From Dactylosporangium sucinum (GTDB lineage Bacteria; Actinomycetota; Actinomycetes; Mycobacteriales; Micromonosporaceae), in assembly GCF_014647515.1 (NCBI RefSeq), contig NZ_BMPI01000017.1, positions 62,001-126,000 on the forward strand: a DNA stretch of 64,000 nucleotides. Reading direction: 5' to 3'. The notes under the pieces are model-generated. The model worked only from the letters and a program-made list of their open reading frames with translations. It searched no databases and was not told the DNA's origin. The number at the start of each line of letters is the position of its first letter. Position 1 is the stretch's first letter. Position numbers and translations under genes: made by a program. Of this stretch, positions 26,041 to 34,366 are shown in pieces.

Positions 26041-27160
26041 GCCGCCGGACCTGGACGTCGACGCGCTCCTCGCCGACCCCGCGATCCGGATCGTGGTGTG
26101 CTGCGGCTCCGGCGGTGTCGGAAAGACGACAACCGCGGCCGCGCTCGCGCTGCGGGCGGCCGAGGAGCACGGCCGGCGCACGGTCGTCCTGACCATCGAC
26201 CCGGCCCGCCGGCTCGCCCAGGCGCTCGGCCTCACCGAGCTCGACAACACCCCGCGGCAGGTCAAGGGCCTCCAGCCCGACTCGGCCGAGCTGCAGGCCA
26301 TGATGCTCGACATGAAGCGGACCTTCGACGAGGTCGTGCTCACGCACACCGACCCGAAGAAGGCCGAGGAGATCTTCGCCAACCCCTTCTACCAGGCCAT
26401 GAGCTCGACGTTCTCCGGCACCCAGGAGTACATGGCGATGGAGAAGCTGGGCCAGCTGCGCGCCCGCGACGAGTGGGACCTCATCGTGGTCGACACGCCG
26501 CCGTCCCGCTCCGCGCTGGACTTCCTCGACGCGCCGGCCCGGCTGTCGCGGTTCCTCGACGGCAAGATGCTGCGGCTGCTGCTCGCCCCGGCCCGGGCCG
26601 GCGGGCGCAGCGTGTTCAACCTGGTCTCCGCCTCGTTCGGCCTGTTCAGCCGCACCGTCACCAAGATTCTCGGCGCGCAGCTGCTGACTGATCTGTCCGG
26701 CTTCGTCGGCGCGCTCGACTCCATGTTCGGCGGCTTCCGCGAGCGGGCCGAGCAGACGTACCGCGTGCTGCAGGCCCCCGAGACCGCCTTCCTCGTGGTT
26801 GCGGCTCCCGAGCCGGACGCGGTGCGGGAAGCGGTGTACTTCGCCGGCCGGCTCGCCGCCGACCGCATGCCGCTGGCCGGCCTGGTGCTCAACCGGGTCG
26901 TGCCGGTGGCGGCGCCGCAGCTGGCCGCCGCCGACGCGCGCGCGGCCGCGGCCCGGCTCGACGAGCTGGGCACCCACGCTTCGACCGCTGACGTGCTCCG
27001 CGTCCATGCTGAGCTGGCCGATCAGCACGATCGCCAGGCCGAGGTCTCCGGCCGTTTCTTCAACGCGCACCCGGGCGTTGCGGTGGCCCGGGTCCCCGCA
27101 CAGCCCGCCGACGTCCACGACCTCGACGGGCTGCGCTCTATTGGTTTGACCTTCGCGTAG
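26024..27160 (+). CDS. ArsA/Get3-like ATPase, subunit 2 (Rv3680-like)
   Basis: A 378-residue ATPase paired with the preceding gene. Its P-loop is GSGGVGKTT (residues 28-36), so the signature lysine that subunit 1 has in GKGG is replaced by Ser. VVDTPPSRSALDFLDAP is the switch region. The hydrophobic helical middle (FNLVSASFGLFSRTV) is like Get3 client-binding helices. Start GTG 26024 inside the upstream gene. The TAG stop (27158-27160) lies in the first copy of a tandem repeat. Confidence 0.92.
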   Translation: MRVNAEPPDLDVDALLADPAIRIVVCCGSGGVGKTTTAAALALRAAEEHGRRTVVLTIDPARRLAQALGLTELDNTPRQVKGLQPDSAELQAMMLDMKRTFDEVVLTHTDPKKAEEIFANPFYQAMSSTFSGTQEYMAMEKLGQLRARDEWDLIVVDTPPSRSALDFLDAPARLSRFLDGKMLRLLLAPARAGGRSVFNLVSASFGLFSRTVTKILGAQLLTDLSGFVGALDSMFGGFRERAEQTYRVLQAPETAFLVVAAPEPDAVREAVYFAGRLAADRMPLAGLVLNRVVPVAAPQLAAADARAAAARLDELGTHASTADVLRVHAELADQHDRQAEVSGRFFNAHPGVAVARVPAQPADVHDLDGLRSIGLTFA

Positions 27161-27350
27161 CTGTTTCCGGCTCCGCGGGCTGGCGCCCACGGTTTTGTGG
27201 GGGGTTCCCACCCCACACCCCCCATGCGGCGCTGCGCGCCGCACTCGAGCTGTTTCCGGCTCCGCGGGCTGGCGCCCACGGTTTTTGTGGGGGGTTCCCA
27301 CCCCACACCCCCCATGCGGCGCTGCGCGCCGCATCTGAGCTGTTTCCGGC
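27159..27350. repeat. About 89-bp tandem direct repeat, two units plus a start of a third
   Basis: Units at 27159-27247 (89 bp) and 27248-27337 (90 bp) are almost identical, each beginning AGCTGTTTCCGGCTCCGCGG. They differ by one T in a T-run and a few bases at the end. A third unit starts at 27338 and is cut after AGCTGTTTCCGGC. Each unit holds two small inverted repeats (GGGGTTCCCACCCC, and GCGGCGCTGCGCGCCGC). It fills the gap between convergent arsA2 and whiB. Confidence 0.92.
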
Positions 27351-27353
27351 GCC

Positions 27354-27662
27354 TCAGCCGGTCGGGACCAGCTCCTTGGTGGCATCCTTCGAGTTGCGGT
27401 CCATGGCCGCTTCGAACATCTTGCGCCAGCTGGGCACCTGCGGGTGACGGCGCAGCAGCGCACGGCGTTCGCGCTCGGTCATACCGCCCCAGACGCCGAA
27501 CTCGATACGGTTGTCCAGGGCGTCCGCCAGGCACTCGTACCGCACAGGACAGCTGCGGCAGATCCGCTTCGCCACGTTCTGCTCGGCGCCCTGGACGAAC
27601 AATGCGTCCGGGTCGCCATTGCGACACGCGGCGATGCTGGGCCAGTCGACGACCATGCTCAT
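27354..27662 (-). CDS. whiB4: WhiB-family iron-sulfur regulator (WhiB4-like)
   Basis: A 102-residue WhiB protein with the four cluster cysteines C13, C35, C38 and C44 and the turn GVWGGMTERERR, followed by a basic C-terminal end. WhiB proteins hold a redox-sensitive [4Fe-4S] cluster and regulate transcription. Position between the ArsA pair and ponA2 matches Rv3681c (WhiB4), hence the name. Start ATG 27662 has GAGG seven bases upstream; ATG 27656 is also possible. Confidence 0.9.
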   Translation of the reverse strand: MSMVVDWPSIAACRNGDPDALFVQGAEQNVAKRICRSCPVRYECLADALDNRIEFGVWGGMTERERRALLRRHPQVPSWRKMFEAAMDRNSKDATKELVPTG

Positions 27663-28072
27663 ATTTCCTCTTCCCCCCTTGGACTCCCCCCGGGTCCATC
27701 CGCCGCTGTTGCCCCGGCGAAAAGCGCCCAAACCACGTCCCCCATGGCATTCGGGTGCAGTTCGCCGATTCGTGCGGCGCGACGGCAGGGTCCCCGGCCA
27801 CGGGAACCCCGAGAGGAGCTTTCCGGAACATCATGCTCTGTAGTCGTCCAGTTACGCAACGTTGTTGCACCAGGTTAACCGGCCCATTGCGATCCCCCAA
27901 AGGGCCGAAGCGTGCAACCGCGGCGTCACGACCGGGTGCGATTTACCCAAAATGCCCGCACGTCAGAGATTCATGGATCAGACTCGGCTACGGGTCAACC
28001 TCACGCTCAGTGTCACGCGTCTTAGACAACGAGGGCCGCACCGTCAGGACGCGGCCTTATGACGTCGTCACG
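27663..28072. promoter_or_regulatory. Divergent control region between whiB and ponA2
   Basis: About 410 bases with no gene that I can support. It must hold the whiB promoter and long leader. A short inverted repeat, GCAAC-GTT-GTTGC at 27856-27868, and a GGTTAACC at 27873-27880 are possible protein sites. The ponA2 -10 (TAGTCT) begins at 28073. Confidence 0.45.
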
Positions 28073-28084
28073 TAGTCTGAGGCG

Positions 28085-30538
28085 GTGACCTGGATGCGCA
28101 AACGCGAGCACGGCCTGCTGCCCAACGCGGCTTCTTTACTGCTGTGTGGGCTCTTGGCGGGCCTTGTGGTCGCTGCGGCCGCGTTCCCTGCGGTCGCGAT
28201 GTCGGGCCTGGCCGCGAAGGCCGGCGCCGACACGTTCGACAATCTTCCGACCGACATCGATGTGCTGCCTTCGCCGCAGATCTCTTACGTTTACGCATCC
28301 GACGGCAAGACGCTGCTGGCGATGATGTACGACGAGAATCGGCGCGATGTTCCGCTGGCGGACGTCGCCGACGTTATGCGCAAGGCCATCGTCGCGGCCG
28401 AGGACAACCGCTTCTACCAGCACCGCGGTGTTGACGTGAAGGGTGTCGCCCGCGCGTTCGTGGCGAACCAGAACGCCGGCGGCCAGACGGAGCAGGGTGC
28501 CTCGACCCTCACGATGCAGTATGTGCGGCAGGCGATCTCCTACTCGGCCAAGACGCCGCAGGAGGTCGTGGACGCCACCGACAAGACCCCGACGCGCAAG
28601 CTGCGCGAGATGAAGTACGCGATCGACCTGGAGAAGAAGCTCAGCAAGGACGAGATTCTCGAGCGGTACCTCAACATCGCCTCCTACGGTCACGGGTCAT
28701 ACGGCATCTTCGCCGCCTCGCACGTCTACTTCGAGAAGGACCCGAAGGACCTGACGCTGCCCGAGGCCGCCCTCATCGCCGGCCTGGTCAAGGCGCCCGG
28801 CACGAGCGACCCGGCGACGGCCGAGGGCCTGCCGGTGGCGCTCAACCGGCAGAAGTACGTGCTCAACCAGATGGTCGCGATGGGGTATATCAACAAGCAG
28901 CAGGCCGACGAGGCCGCCGCGGTGAAGCTCAACATCATCGGCAAGCGCACGCCGGAGGGCTGCGAGTACGTGCAGCAGCCCACGCTCGGCGCCGGCTTCT
29001 TCTGCGACTACCTGCGCCGCTGGTGGCTCGACCAGCCGCTGTTCGGCGAGGACACCTACCAGCGGGCCAACCGGTTGCGGTCCGGCGGCTACACCGTGGT
29101 GTCGTCGCTGGACATCCAGACCCAGACGGCCGCGTTCAAGTACGCGCAGCAGCAACCCAACGTCTCGAAGGACCAGCAGGTCAAGCTGGGCCAGTCGCAG
29201 GCGCTGATGCTGGCCGCGATCGAGCCCGGCACCGGCCGGGTCCAGGCGATCGCCACGAACCGCAAGTTCAGTAACGACCAGACCGCCAACGGCAACAACA
29301 CCAACCCGGGTAAGAAGGGCCAGAAGGGCAACTGGCCCAACACGACGGTCCCGATCGTGACGGGTGACGCCGACATCCCGGGCTATCAGGCCGGGTCGAC
29401 GTTCAAGATGTTCACCGCCGTCGCGGCGCTGGAGTCGGGCCTGCCGCTCGCCACCACGATCAACACCGAGAAACAGTTCCAGTCGAACTACCGCATCGAC
29501 CCGAAGAGCCCGGCGGCCTGCAACGGCCCCTACTACTGCCCGAAGAACGCCGGTGGGCAGTCCGGTCCGTACAACATGTGGACCGCCTTCGGCAGCTCGA
29601 TCAACACGTACTTCGTGCCGCTGGAGCAGCAGGTCGGCGCCGACAAGGTGGTCGACGTGGCCAAGCGGCTCGGCATCCAGTTCAACACGCAGGTCGACAA
29701 GGACAACGCGGCCAACGCCAAGGGCTGGGGCGCCTTCACGCTCGGCGTCAGCGCGACGACGCCGCTGCAGCTGGCCAACGCCTACGGCACGCTCGCGGCC
29801 GACGGCGTCTACTGCGACCCCACGCCGATCCTGGAGCTCAAGGACAACAAGGGCAACAAGGTCGCCGGTGTCGAGCCCAAGTGCAAGCAGGTCGTCGACC
29901 CCGAGGTGGCCCGCGCCGCCGTCGACATGGCCCGCTGCCCGATGGGCGACCAGTCCGCCAACGGCAAGTGCGCCGGCGCGACCGCCGGTTACGCCCGCAG
30001 CTTCGTGAAGCGGCCGATCGCCGGCAAGACCGGCACCACCGACTCGGAGAAGAGCGCGACGTTCGTCGTCATGACGAAGCAACTCGCGGTCTCCGGCTTC
30101 CTCACCGACCCGGACTGGCCCGAGACCAACAAGGACATGAAGCACCCTCCGATCAACAACGCCGCGCTGGCCACGCTGCGCGACGGCCTCAACGGCAAGC
30201 CGGTGGTCGGCTTCATCGCGCCGACCAGGGACAAGTCGCAGGGCAAGCTCGTCGACATTCCGTCGGTGAAGTGCCTCTCCGTCGACCAGGCCCGCAACAA
30301 GATCCGCAACGCCGGGTTCAACGTCTCGGTGTCGTCGCAGCAGGTGGCGTCGGACTGCCCGGCCGGCACGGTCGCGCGCACCGAGCCCGGCGGTGCGACG
30401 GTCCGCGGCGGCCCCGTCTCGCTGGTCATCAGCAAGGGCCCGGGGGCGGGCGCCCCGCCGTACACGAACAACGGCAACAACGGCGACAACCCACCCGGAC
30501 GCCGCAACGGCGAGTGTCCGCTGCCCTGGGTCTGCTGA
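28085..30538 (+). CDS. ponA2: Class A penicillin-binding protein with PASTA domain (PonA2-like)
   Basis: An 817-residue bifunctional peptidoglycan synthase. A membrane anchor at about 15-40 is followed by a GT51 transglycosylase (AAEDNRFYQHRGVD near 105, then GASTLTMQYVRQ). The transpeptidase has SxxK at S438 (GSTFKMF), a SSIN motif and KTGTT at 648. One PASTA domain lies near 720-785, then a Pro/Asn/Gly tail ending in Cys. GTG 28085 lies six bases after TAGTCT (28073-28078), a leaderless start. Gene order matches Rv3682. Confidence 0.95.
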   Translation: MTWMRKREHGLLPNAASLLLCGLLAGLVVAAAAFPAVAMSGLAAKAGADTFDNLPTDIDVLPSPQISYVYASDGKTLLAMMYDENRRDVPLADVADVMRKAIVAAEDNRFYQHRGVDVKGVARAFVANQNAGGQTEQGASTLTMQYVRQAISYSAKTPQEVVDATDKTPTRKLREMKYAIDLEKKLSKDEILERYLNIASYGHGSYGIFAASHVYFEKDPKDLTLPEAALIAGLVKAPGTSDPATAEGLPVALNRQKYVLNQMVAMGYINKQQADEAAAVKLNIIGKRTPEGCEYVQQPTLGAGFFCDYLRRWWLDQPLFGEDTYQRANRLRSGGYTVVSSLDIQTQTAAFKYAQQQPNVSKDQQVKLGQSQALMLAAIEPGTGRVQAIATNRKFSNDQTANGNNTNPGKKGQKGNWPNTTVPIVTGDADIPGYQAGSTFKMFTAVAALESGLPLATTINTEKQFQSNYRIDPKSPAACNGPYYCPKNAGGQSGPYNMWTAFGSSINTYFVPLEQQVGADKVVDVAKRLGIQFNTQVDKDNAANAKGWGAFTLGVSATTPLQLANAYGTLAADGVYCDPTPILELKDNKGNKVAGVEPKCKQVVDPEVARAAVDMARCPMGDQSANGKCAGATAGYARSFVKRPIAGKTGTTDSEKSATFVVMTKQLAVSGFLTDPDWPETNKDMKHPPINNAALATLRDGLNGKPVVGFIAPTRDKSQGKLVDIPSVKCLSVDQARNKIRNAGFNVSVSSQQVASDCPAGTVARTEPGGATVRGGPVSLVISKGPGAGAPPYTNNGNNGDNPPGRRNGECPLPWVC

Positions 30539-30554
30539 GGTCCGCGGAACGACG

Positions 30555-30591
30555 AACGGCGGGCGCCTCCTCCGGGAGGTCGCCCGCCGTT
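30555..30591. terminator. Bidirectional terminator between ponA2 and yqeY
   Basis: The outer stem AACGGCGGGCG pairs with CGCCCGCCGTT, and an inner CCTCC/GGAGG extends it. It lies between convergent genes and is flanked by T/A on both sides only weakly. Confidence 0.75.
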
Positions 30592-30617
30592 GTGATTCGC
30601 GGTAGCCGGTGCCTTGC

Positions 30618-31067
30618 TCAGGCGGCCAGCTGGGCCTTCACCGCGGCCGCGACCCGGCCGCCCTCGGCCCGGCCCGCGACAGCCGCCTGAGCGGCCTTCA
30701 TGGCCGGACCCATGCTGCCCATGCCGCTGAGCCCGGCGGCCGCCAGCGCGTCGCGCACGATCCCGTTGAGCTCCTCGTCCGACAACTGCTTCGGCAGGTA
30801 GCCGGCGATGACCTCCTCCTCGGCGCGCTCCTTCGCGGCCTGCGCCTCGCGGCCGGCCTCGGCGAACGCCTCCGCCGCCTCTCGGCGCTTCTTGGCCTCC
30901 TTGGTGAGCACCCCGAGGATCTCGTCGTCGGACAGCTCACGGGCGGACTTCCCGGCGACCTCCGCATTGCGTACCGCGGCGATCGCCATCCGCAGGGTCG
31001 ACGTCACGAGCTCGTCACGCGCCTTCATGGCGTCGCGGAGGTCGGACTCCAGGCGTTCCTTCAACAT
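30618..31067 (-). CDS. GatB/YqeY domain protein
   Basis: A 149-residue YqeY-like protein resembling the tRNA-binding C-terminal domain of GatB (MLKERLESDLRDAMKARDEL and the Gly-rich MGSMGPAMKAA end). These helical proteins are thought to act in tRNA-dependent amidation or tRNA binding, without firm proof. ATG 31067 lies six bases after TAGACT (31074-31079). It is divergent from the phosphoesterase gene with 64 bases between starts. Confidence 0.92.
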   Translation of the reverse strand: MLKERLESDLRDAMKARDELVTSTLRMAIAAVRNAEVAGKSARELSDDEILGVLTKEAKKRREAAEAFAEAGREAQAAKERAEEEVIAGYLPKQLSDEELNGIVRDALAAAGLSGMGSMGPAMKAAQAAVAGRAEGGRVAAAVKAQLAA

Positions 31068-31131
31068 GAACGAAGTCTATCCGTCGGATCTTGTCCATAT
31101 TGGCTTGCAAAGCGGCCGGTAGGCTGAGTCA

Positions 31132-32025
31132 ATGCGCTCGAAGACCGTACTGCGCCTCGCGACCGGCACCGTCGCGGCCGGCGCCGCTGCCCTTGCCTAC
31201 GCCTCGCTCGTCGAGCGCAACATGTTCACCCTGCGCAGGTTCGACGTGCCGGTGCTGGCCCCCGACGCCGAGCCGCTGCGCATCCTGCACCTCAGCGACT
31301 TTCACCTGACCCCGGAGCAGCACCGCAAGCAGCGCTGGATCGCTGAGCTGGCCGGCACCGACCCCGACCTGGTCGTGGTGACCGGCGACAACATGGCGCA
31401 CGTCGACGCCGTCCCGGCCGTGGTGCGGGCCCTGACCCCGCTCCTCGACCGCCCCGGCGCCTTCGTGTTCGGGTCGAACGACTACCGCGGCCCCAGGCTC
31501 AAGAACCCGTTCGGCTACTTCAACAAGAACAGGCCATACGTGCAGGGCGCCGTCCTGCCGACCGAGGAGCTGCGCGACCTGCTGACCGGCTCCGGCTGGG
31601 CCGACCTGAACAACGCCCGCACCACGCTGAAGGCCGGCGGGCGCACGATCGAGCTGGTCGGCGTCGACGACCCGCACGTCGACCGCGACGACTACGACGC
31701 GGTCGCCGGCCCGGCGTCCCCGGACGTCGACGTCCGCATCGGCCTGACCCACTCGCCCGAGCCGCGCATCCTCGACCGGATGGCCGACGACGGCTTCGAC
31801 CTGCTGCTGGCCGGGCACACCCACGGCGGCCAGGTGGCGGTCCCGTTCTACGGCGCGCTGGTGACCAACTGCGGCCTCGACCGCCGGATGGCCAAGGGCC
31901 TGCACCGCTGGCCGTACTCGTCGGCGTTCCTGCACGTGTCCGCCGGCCTGGGCACCCATCCGACCGCGCCGGTCCGGTTCGCCTGCCCGCCGGAGGCGTC
32001 GATCCTGACGCTCATCCCGCGATGA
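31132..32025 (+). CDS. Membrane-anchored metallophosphoesterase (Rv3683-like)
   Basis: A 297-residue calcineurin-like phosphoesterase with an N-terminal hydrophobic anchor. Metal motifs are HLSDFH (about 54), TGDNM (about 84), GSNDY replacing the usual GNHD, THSPEP and GHTHGGQ. It resembles M. tuberculosis Rv3683 and YkuE-type enzymes at the cell surface. ATG 31132 follows TAGGCT (31120-31125) by six bases. It overlaps the alpha/beta hydrolase gene by four bases. Confidence 0.92.
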   Translation: MRSKTVLRLATGTVAAGAAALAYASLVERNMFTLRRFDVPVLAPDAEPLRILHLSDFHLTPEQHRKQRWIAELAGTDPDLVVVTGDNMAHVDAVPAVVRALTPLLDRPGAFVFGSNDYRGPRLKNPFGYFNKNRPYVQGAVLPTEELRDLLTGSGWADLNNARTTLKAGGRTIELVGVDDPHVDRDDYDAVAGPASPDVDVRIGLTHSPEPRILDRMADDGFDLLLAGHTHGGQVAVPFYGALVTNCGLDRRMAKGLHRWPYSSAFLHVSAGLGTHPTAPVRFACPPEASILTLIPR

Positions 32026-33185
32026 CCACCACACCGCCGGCCCCGCTGCCGACGATCCGGAGCTGGCCCCGGCGCGCCGCCTACGCGGGCATCGCGGGCG
32101 CCGCCGGCCTGGCGGTGCTGCTGCCCACCGGTACCGCCGGAGCCGGCTGGTTCCTGGCCGGCCAGGTGCTGAACGTCGGCGGTGCTCGGGTCTACCCGGT
32201 GCGCGTCCGCTCGTACCTGCGCGGTCAGGTCACCCTGACCCGCACCCCGGACACGGCCCGCTCGATGCCGCTGTCGTTCGTCTGGGCCGCCGGCCACGCC
32301 CGGCTGGGCGAGGTGATCTCGCTCGACCGGGCCTCGGTCACCCGGGAGGTGACGGAAGTCACCCGGGGCACGCTCCTGCCCGGCATCCGTGGATACACGT
32401 CCGGTTACGTGTTCGAGGGCGACCCGCTGTCGGCCCGCGGCCTACCATTCGAGGAGGTCACGGTGCCGGGCGAGCTCGGCGACCTGCCCGCCTGGCTGGT
32501 GCCGCCGACGACGGAGACGGCCGACGACACCTGGATCATCGCCGTCCACGGCCGGGGCGCCCCGCGCGGGGAGGCCCTGCGCGCCCTGCCGACCCTGGCC
32601 GAGAGCGGCCACCCGACCCTCGTGGTCACATACCGCAACGACCCCGAGGCCCCGCCGTCCTCCGACAACCGCTTCCACCTGGGCCACACCGAGTGGCACG
32701 ACATCCGGTCCGCCCTGACCTACGCCCGCTCCCGCGGCGCCCGCCAGGTCATCCTGATGGGCTGGTCGATGGGCGGCGCCGCCATCCTCAACCTGCTGCG
32801 CAACTGGGACCACGAGGGCTTCCTCCGCGGCATGGTCCTCGACTGCCCGGTCGTCGACTGGGTGGCCACCCTGCAGATGAACGCCCGCCAGCTCAACGTG
32901 CCCCCGCCGTGGACCTGGACGGCGCTGAAGCTCATCCAGCACCGCCTGGGCGTGCGCGCGGCCGACCTGGACTACCGCCCGGTGGCCGGCCGCCTGGACG
33001 TCCCGACGCTGATCTACGTGGACCACGACGACCGCACGGTGGCCCCGTGGCCGACGATCGAGTTCGCCCAGTCCTCAACGCACGTCACTCTGGTCGAGAC
33101 GCGTGAGGCCGGCCACTGCCGCGGCTGGAACCTGGACCCGTCCGCCTACGAGACCAACCTGCGCAACTTCCTGAAGTCCCTGTAA
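32022..33185 (+). CDS. Membrane-anchored alpha/beta hydrolase
   Basis: A 387-residue protein with an N-terminal hydrophobic segment (about 20-50) and an alpha/beta-hydrolase fold from 150 on. The nucleophile elbow is GWSMGGAA (Ser near 249), an acid is in VDHDDR and the His is near the C-terminal AGHCRGW. It is probably an esterase or peptidase on the outer face of the membrane. ATG 32022 overlaps the phosphoesterase stop (ATGA), so both are co-translated. Confidence 0.88.
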   Translation: MTTTPPAPLPTIRSWPRRAAYAGIAGAAGLAVLLPTGTAGAGWFLAGQVLNVGGARVYPVRVRSYLRGQVTLTRTPDTARSMPLSFVWAAGHARLGEVISLDRASVTREVTEVTRGTLLPGIRGYTSGYVFEGDPLSARGLPFEEVTVPGELGDLPAWLVPPTTETADDTWIIAVHGRGAPRGEALRALPTLAESGHPTLVVTYRNDPEAPPSSDNRFHLGHTEWHDIRSALTYARSRGARQVILMGWSMGGAAILNLLRNWDHEGFLRGMVLDCPVVDWVATLQMNARQLNVPPPWTWTALKLIQHRLGVRAADLDYRPVAGRLDVPTLIYVDHDDRTVAPWPTIEFAQSSTHVTLVETREAGHCRGWNLDPSAYETNLRNFLKSL

Positions 33186-33216
33186 GGGCAGGTCGCGCCG
33201 GGTGGGGGATACCGAG

Positions 33217-33245
33217 TTGGAGGCTCGGCGCGGGTGGGCTACGAT
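33217..33245 (+). promoter_or_regulatory. Promoter of tRNA-Pro
   Basis: TTGGAG (33217-33222), 17 bases, TACGAT (33240-33245) fit a housekeeping promoter. The expected start is near 33252, just ahead of the tRNA at 33259. Confidence 0.7.
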
Positions 33246-33258
33246 TACTCGGCACGCT

Positions 33259-33335
<77 letters not shown>

Positions 33336-33350
33336 CGTGAAACACCAGGC

Positions 33351-33386
33351 CAGGGCCGGTTTCCTCAGACGAGGAGATCGGCCCTG
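33351..33386 (+). terminator. Terminator after tRNA-Pro
   Basis: CAGGGCCG (33351-33358) pairs with CGGCCCTG (33379-33386), and an inner TCCTC/GAGGA stem closes on AGAC. No clear T-run follows. Confidence 0.6.
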
Positions 33387-33435
33387 AACCGTCTCTGGCA
33401 CCGTTCGGGAGTGGACCGGGGGCACCACGCACGGT

Positions 33436-33765
33436 CTAGGAATGGGGAATCGAACCGTCCGGCCCCGGTGGCTCCGTGGCGGCGGCCGCGACGATGAGCT
33501 CCAGCGCGGCCGCGTGTCGCTGAAACGCTTGCCGTCCTTGCGGGGTGAGCTGCACGGAGGTGCGCCGTGCCCGGCTTTGCTGGTCTTTGCGAACCGTGAC
33601 GTACCCGGCCTCGGCCAATGCTGAGACATGCTTGGACAGGGCCGAATCGCTCGTCCCGATCGCGTCCCTCAGGAAACCGAAGTCCACCCAGGCGGCCGGT
33701 GCCAGCAGGGCGACGATCGACAACCGTGCCGGGACGTGCAGAAACTCGTCAAAGCGGGGGTCCAT
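33436..33765 (-). CDS. Winged-helix transcriptional regulator
   Basis: A 109-residue MarR/ArsR-like winged-helix protein. PARLSIVALLAPAAWVDFGF is followed by a recognition region DSALSKHVSALAEAGYVTVR and a basic wing KDQQSRARRTSVQLT. Its ATG overlaps the stop of the upstream membrane-protein gene (TGATG), so the two are co-translated. It probably binds the 18-5-18 palindrome at 34265-34305 ahead of that gene and controls the pair. The signal is unknown. Confidence 0.88.
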   Translation of the reverse strand: MDPRFDEFLHVPARLSIVALLAPAAWVDFGFLRDAIGTSDSALSKHVSALAEAGYVTVRKDQQSRARRTSVQLTPQGRQAFQRHAAALELIVAAAATEPPGPDGSIPHS

Positions 33766-34238
33766 CAGGCCCGTCCGCCGTCGCGCAGCACGATCTTCTT
33801 GAAGGCCCGGCGGGTCAATGGCGTCATGGCGACGTAGGTGGCAGCCGTGGCCGTAGCGGCGATCGTGCCCTGTGACATCAGTCCGTGCGACGGAAGACTG
33901 AACAACGCCCAGGCGGCGATTCGGAAGGCGCCGAACAGCAGCATCAGCCCGGCCGGCAGTCCCACCCAGAACAGCCACTCCGGGCTGGTGGGCTTTCGCC
34001 GCACCAGGGCCCGCCGCTCGCGCACGATCCCCACTGCGACGAAGAGTCCGAACCCAAGCAGGACCGCGGCGGTGCGCCAAGGGTTCCGGAGATCGATGGA
34101 CGCCAGCCCGACAAGAAGGCCCAAGGCTGCGAGCAGGACGTACGGGAGGGCGAAGCCCTGGCGGACGACCTGCTCCCGAGTCCTGTCCTGGAGGCGTCGG
34201 ATGTCGTCGAGCGAAGACTGCGCATCGCGAGGGTGCAT
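33765..34238 (-). CDS. Four-helix membrane protein paired with the regulator
   Basis: A 157-residue integral membrane protein with about four helices (residues 32-48, 57-73, 88-105, 122-140) and charged ends. I do not recognise a named family. ATG 34238 has AAGGA upstream. In bacteria, small winged-helix regulators of this type are often co-transcribed with such membrane proteins. Confidence 0.75.
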   Translation of the reverse strand: MHPRDAQSSLDDIRRLQDRTREQVVRQGFALPYVLLAALGLLVGLASIDLRNPWRTAAVLLGFGLFVAVGIVRERRALVRRKPTSPEWLFWVGLPAGLMLLFGAFRIAAWALFSLPSHGLMSQGTIAATATAATYVAMTPLTRRAFKKIVLRDGGRA

Positions 34239-34264
34239 GGACCCATCCTTGATCGTTGGACTGC

Positions 34265-34305
34265 TTTCCTCTAAGGAAAGTAGCAGATACTTTCCTTAGA
34301 GGAAA
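34265..34305. promoter_or_regulatory. Perfect 18-5-18 palindrome, operator of the regulator/membrane pair
   Basis: TTTCCTCTAAGGAAAGTA (34265-34282) is perfectly mirrored at 34288-34305 around GCAGA. Each arm is itself nearly palindromic (CTTTCCT/TAAGGAAAG), so it may hold two dimer sites. On the minus strand the centre contains TATCT-like -10 sequence, placing the promoter within the operator. Confidence 0.8.
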
Positions 34306-34366
34306 ACAGTCGGACCAGGTGGGCAGCAGCCTCGTCCCGCCACGCCGGCGCGCGGCCGGCGCCGGC

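Noticed and set aside
27159..27350. A short peptide gene in the 89-bp repeat
   Set aside because: The frames simply translate the repeat, start without ribosome sites and differ between copies by a frameshift in the T-run.
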